Below are positions 5,598 to 5,648 of a stretch of DNA of 5,648 nucleotides, piece after piece. Numbering within the stretch: position 1 is the stretch's first letter; every line of letters begins with the position of its first letter. Position numbers and translations under genes: made by a program. Source of the DNA: CAADGY01 sp900696665 (GTDB taxonomy: Bacteria; Acidobacteriota; Terriglobia; Bryobacterales; Bryobacteraceae); the NCBI GenBank assembly GCA_035063885.1, contig JAPSFM010000183.1:1-5648 (forward strand), in the 5' to 3' direction. The notes below the pieces were generated by a model. That model saw only the letters and a program-made list of their open reading frames with translations. It made no database searches and was not told where the DNA came from.

Positions 5598-5648
5598 ATG
5601 GGCGTGGTGAATGCAGTGGAGTGGGTGGCGTTGGAGTCGAGTGTGTTC
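5598..5648 (+). CDS. Possible 5' end of a small KTSC-like protein (truncated by window)
   Basis: ATG at 5598 opens a frame to the window end, encoding MGVVNAVEWVALESSVF. A Trp-containing start followed by an E-S-S-V/I-F/A motif is typical of the first strand of KTSC-domain proteins, small proteins of about 60-80 residues in which the motif precedes an Ala/Gly-rich segment and an aromatic Y-x-Y strand. Only 17 codons are visible, so neither the identity nor that the frame is coding can be established. An absent ribosome binding site counts against it; the weak promoter-like pair upstream counts slightly for it. Confidence 0.35.
   Translation, partial: MGVVNAVEWVALESSVF

Overview
The window is GC-rich bacterial DNA with three parts: a decayed IS110-family insertion sequence on the minus strand (about 77-1740), one very long plus-strand gene (1954-5385), and a short 3' flank that ends inside the first codons of another possible gene. 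No rRNA, tRNA or CRISPR array was seen. The giant gene's architecture (lipoprotein-type signal, TPR repeats, FG-GAP/VCBS propeller, ASPIC/UnbV module, long C-terminal region) and the IS110 copy recall soil Acidobacteriota such as the Bryobacterales/Solibacter group. This assignment is inference from family knowledge, not a database match.

Region 1-1740. Read on the minus strand, the window carries an almost complete IS110-type (DEDD plus Transposase_20) transposase broken by three lesions: a frameshifting deletion near 1289, an in-frame TAG at 968-970, and a one-base deletion near 906. All four acidic residues of the N-terminal domain can still be found. The C-terminal position where related proteins have a serine before Gly-Gly reads threonine. 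Upstream of the transposase start (1545-1740) lie three hairpins in a row, where IS110-group elements encode their bridge RNA. This looks like a degraded bridge-RNA locus. The exact ends of the element could not be fixed.

Region 1741-1957. This is the junction between the element and the host operon. An open frame without a credible start of its own runs from 1814 to a TGA at 1955-1957 that overlaps the ATG of the giant gene in an ATGA arrangement. It looks like the 3' stump of a lost upstream gene that was translationally coupled to the giant gene.

Region 1954-5385. A single intact 1143-residue protein, predicted to be exported and possibly lipid-anchored: four or so TPRs, six visible Asp-rich calcium loops (probably a seven-bladed propeller), an ASPIC/UnbV module, then about 430 residues with no domain I can name.

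Region 5386-5648. A small GC hairpin follows the stop codon, then about 200 bases without a convincing gene, then a weak promoter-like pair and a 17-codon open start running off the window that resembles the beginning of a KTSC-domain protein.
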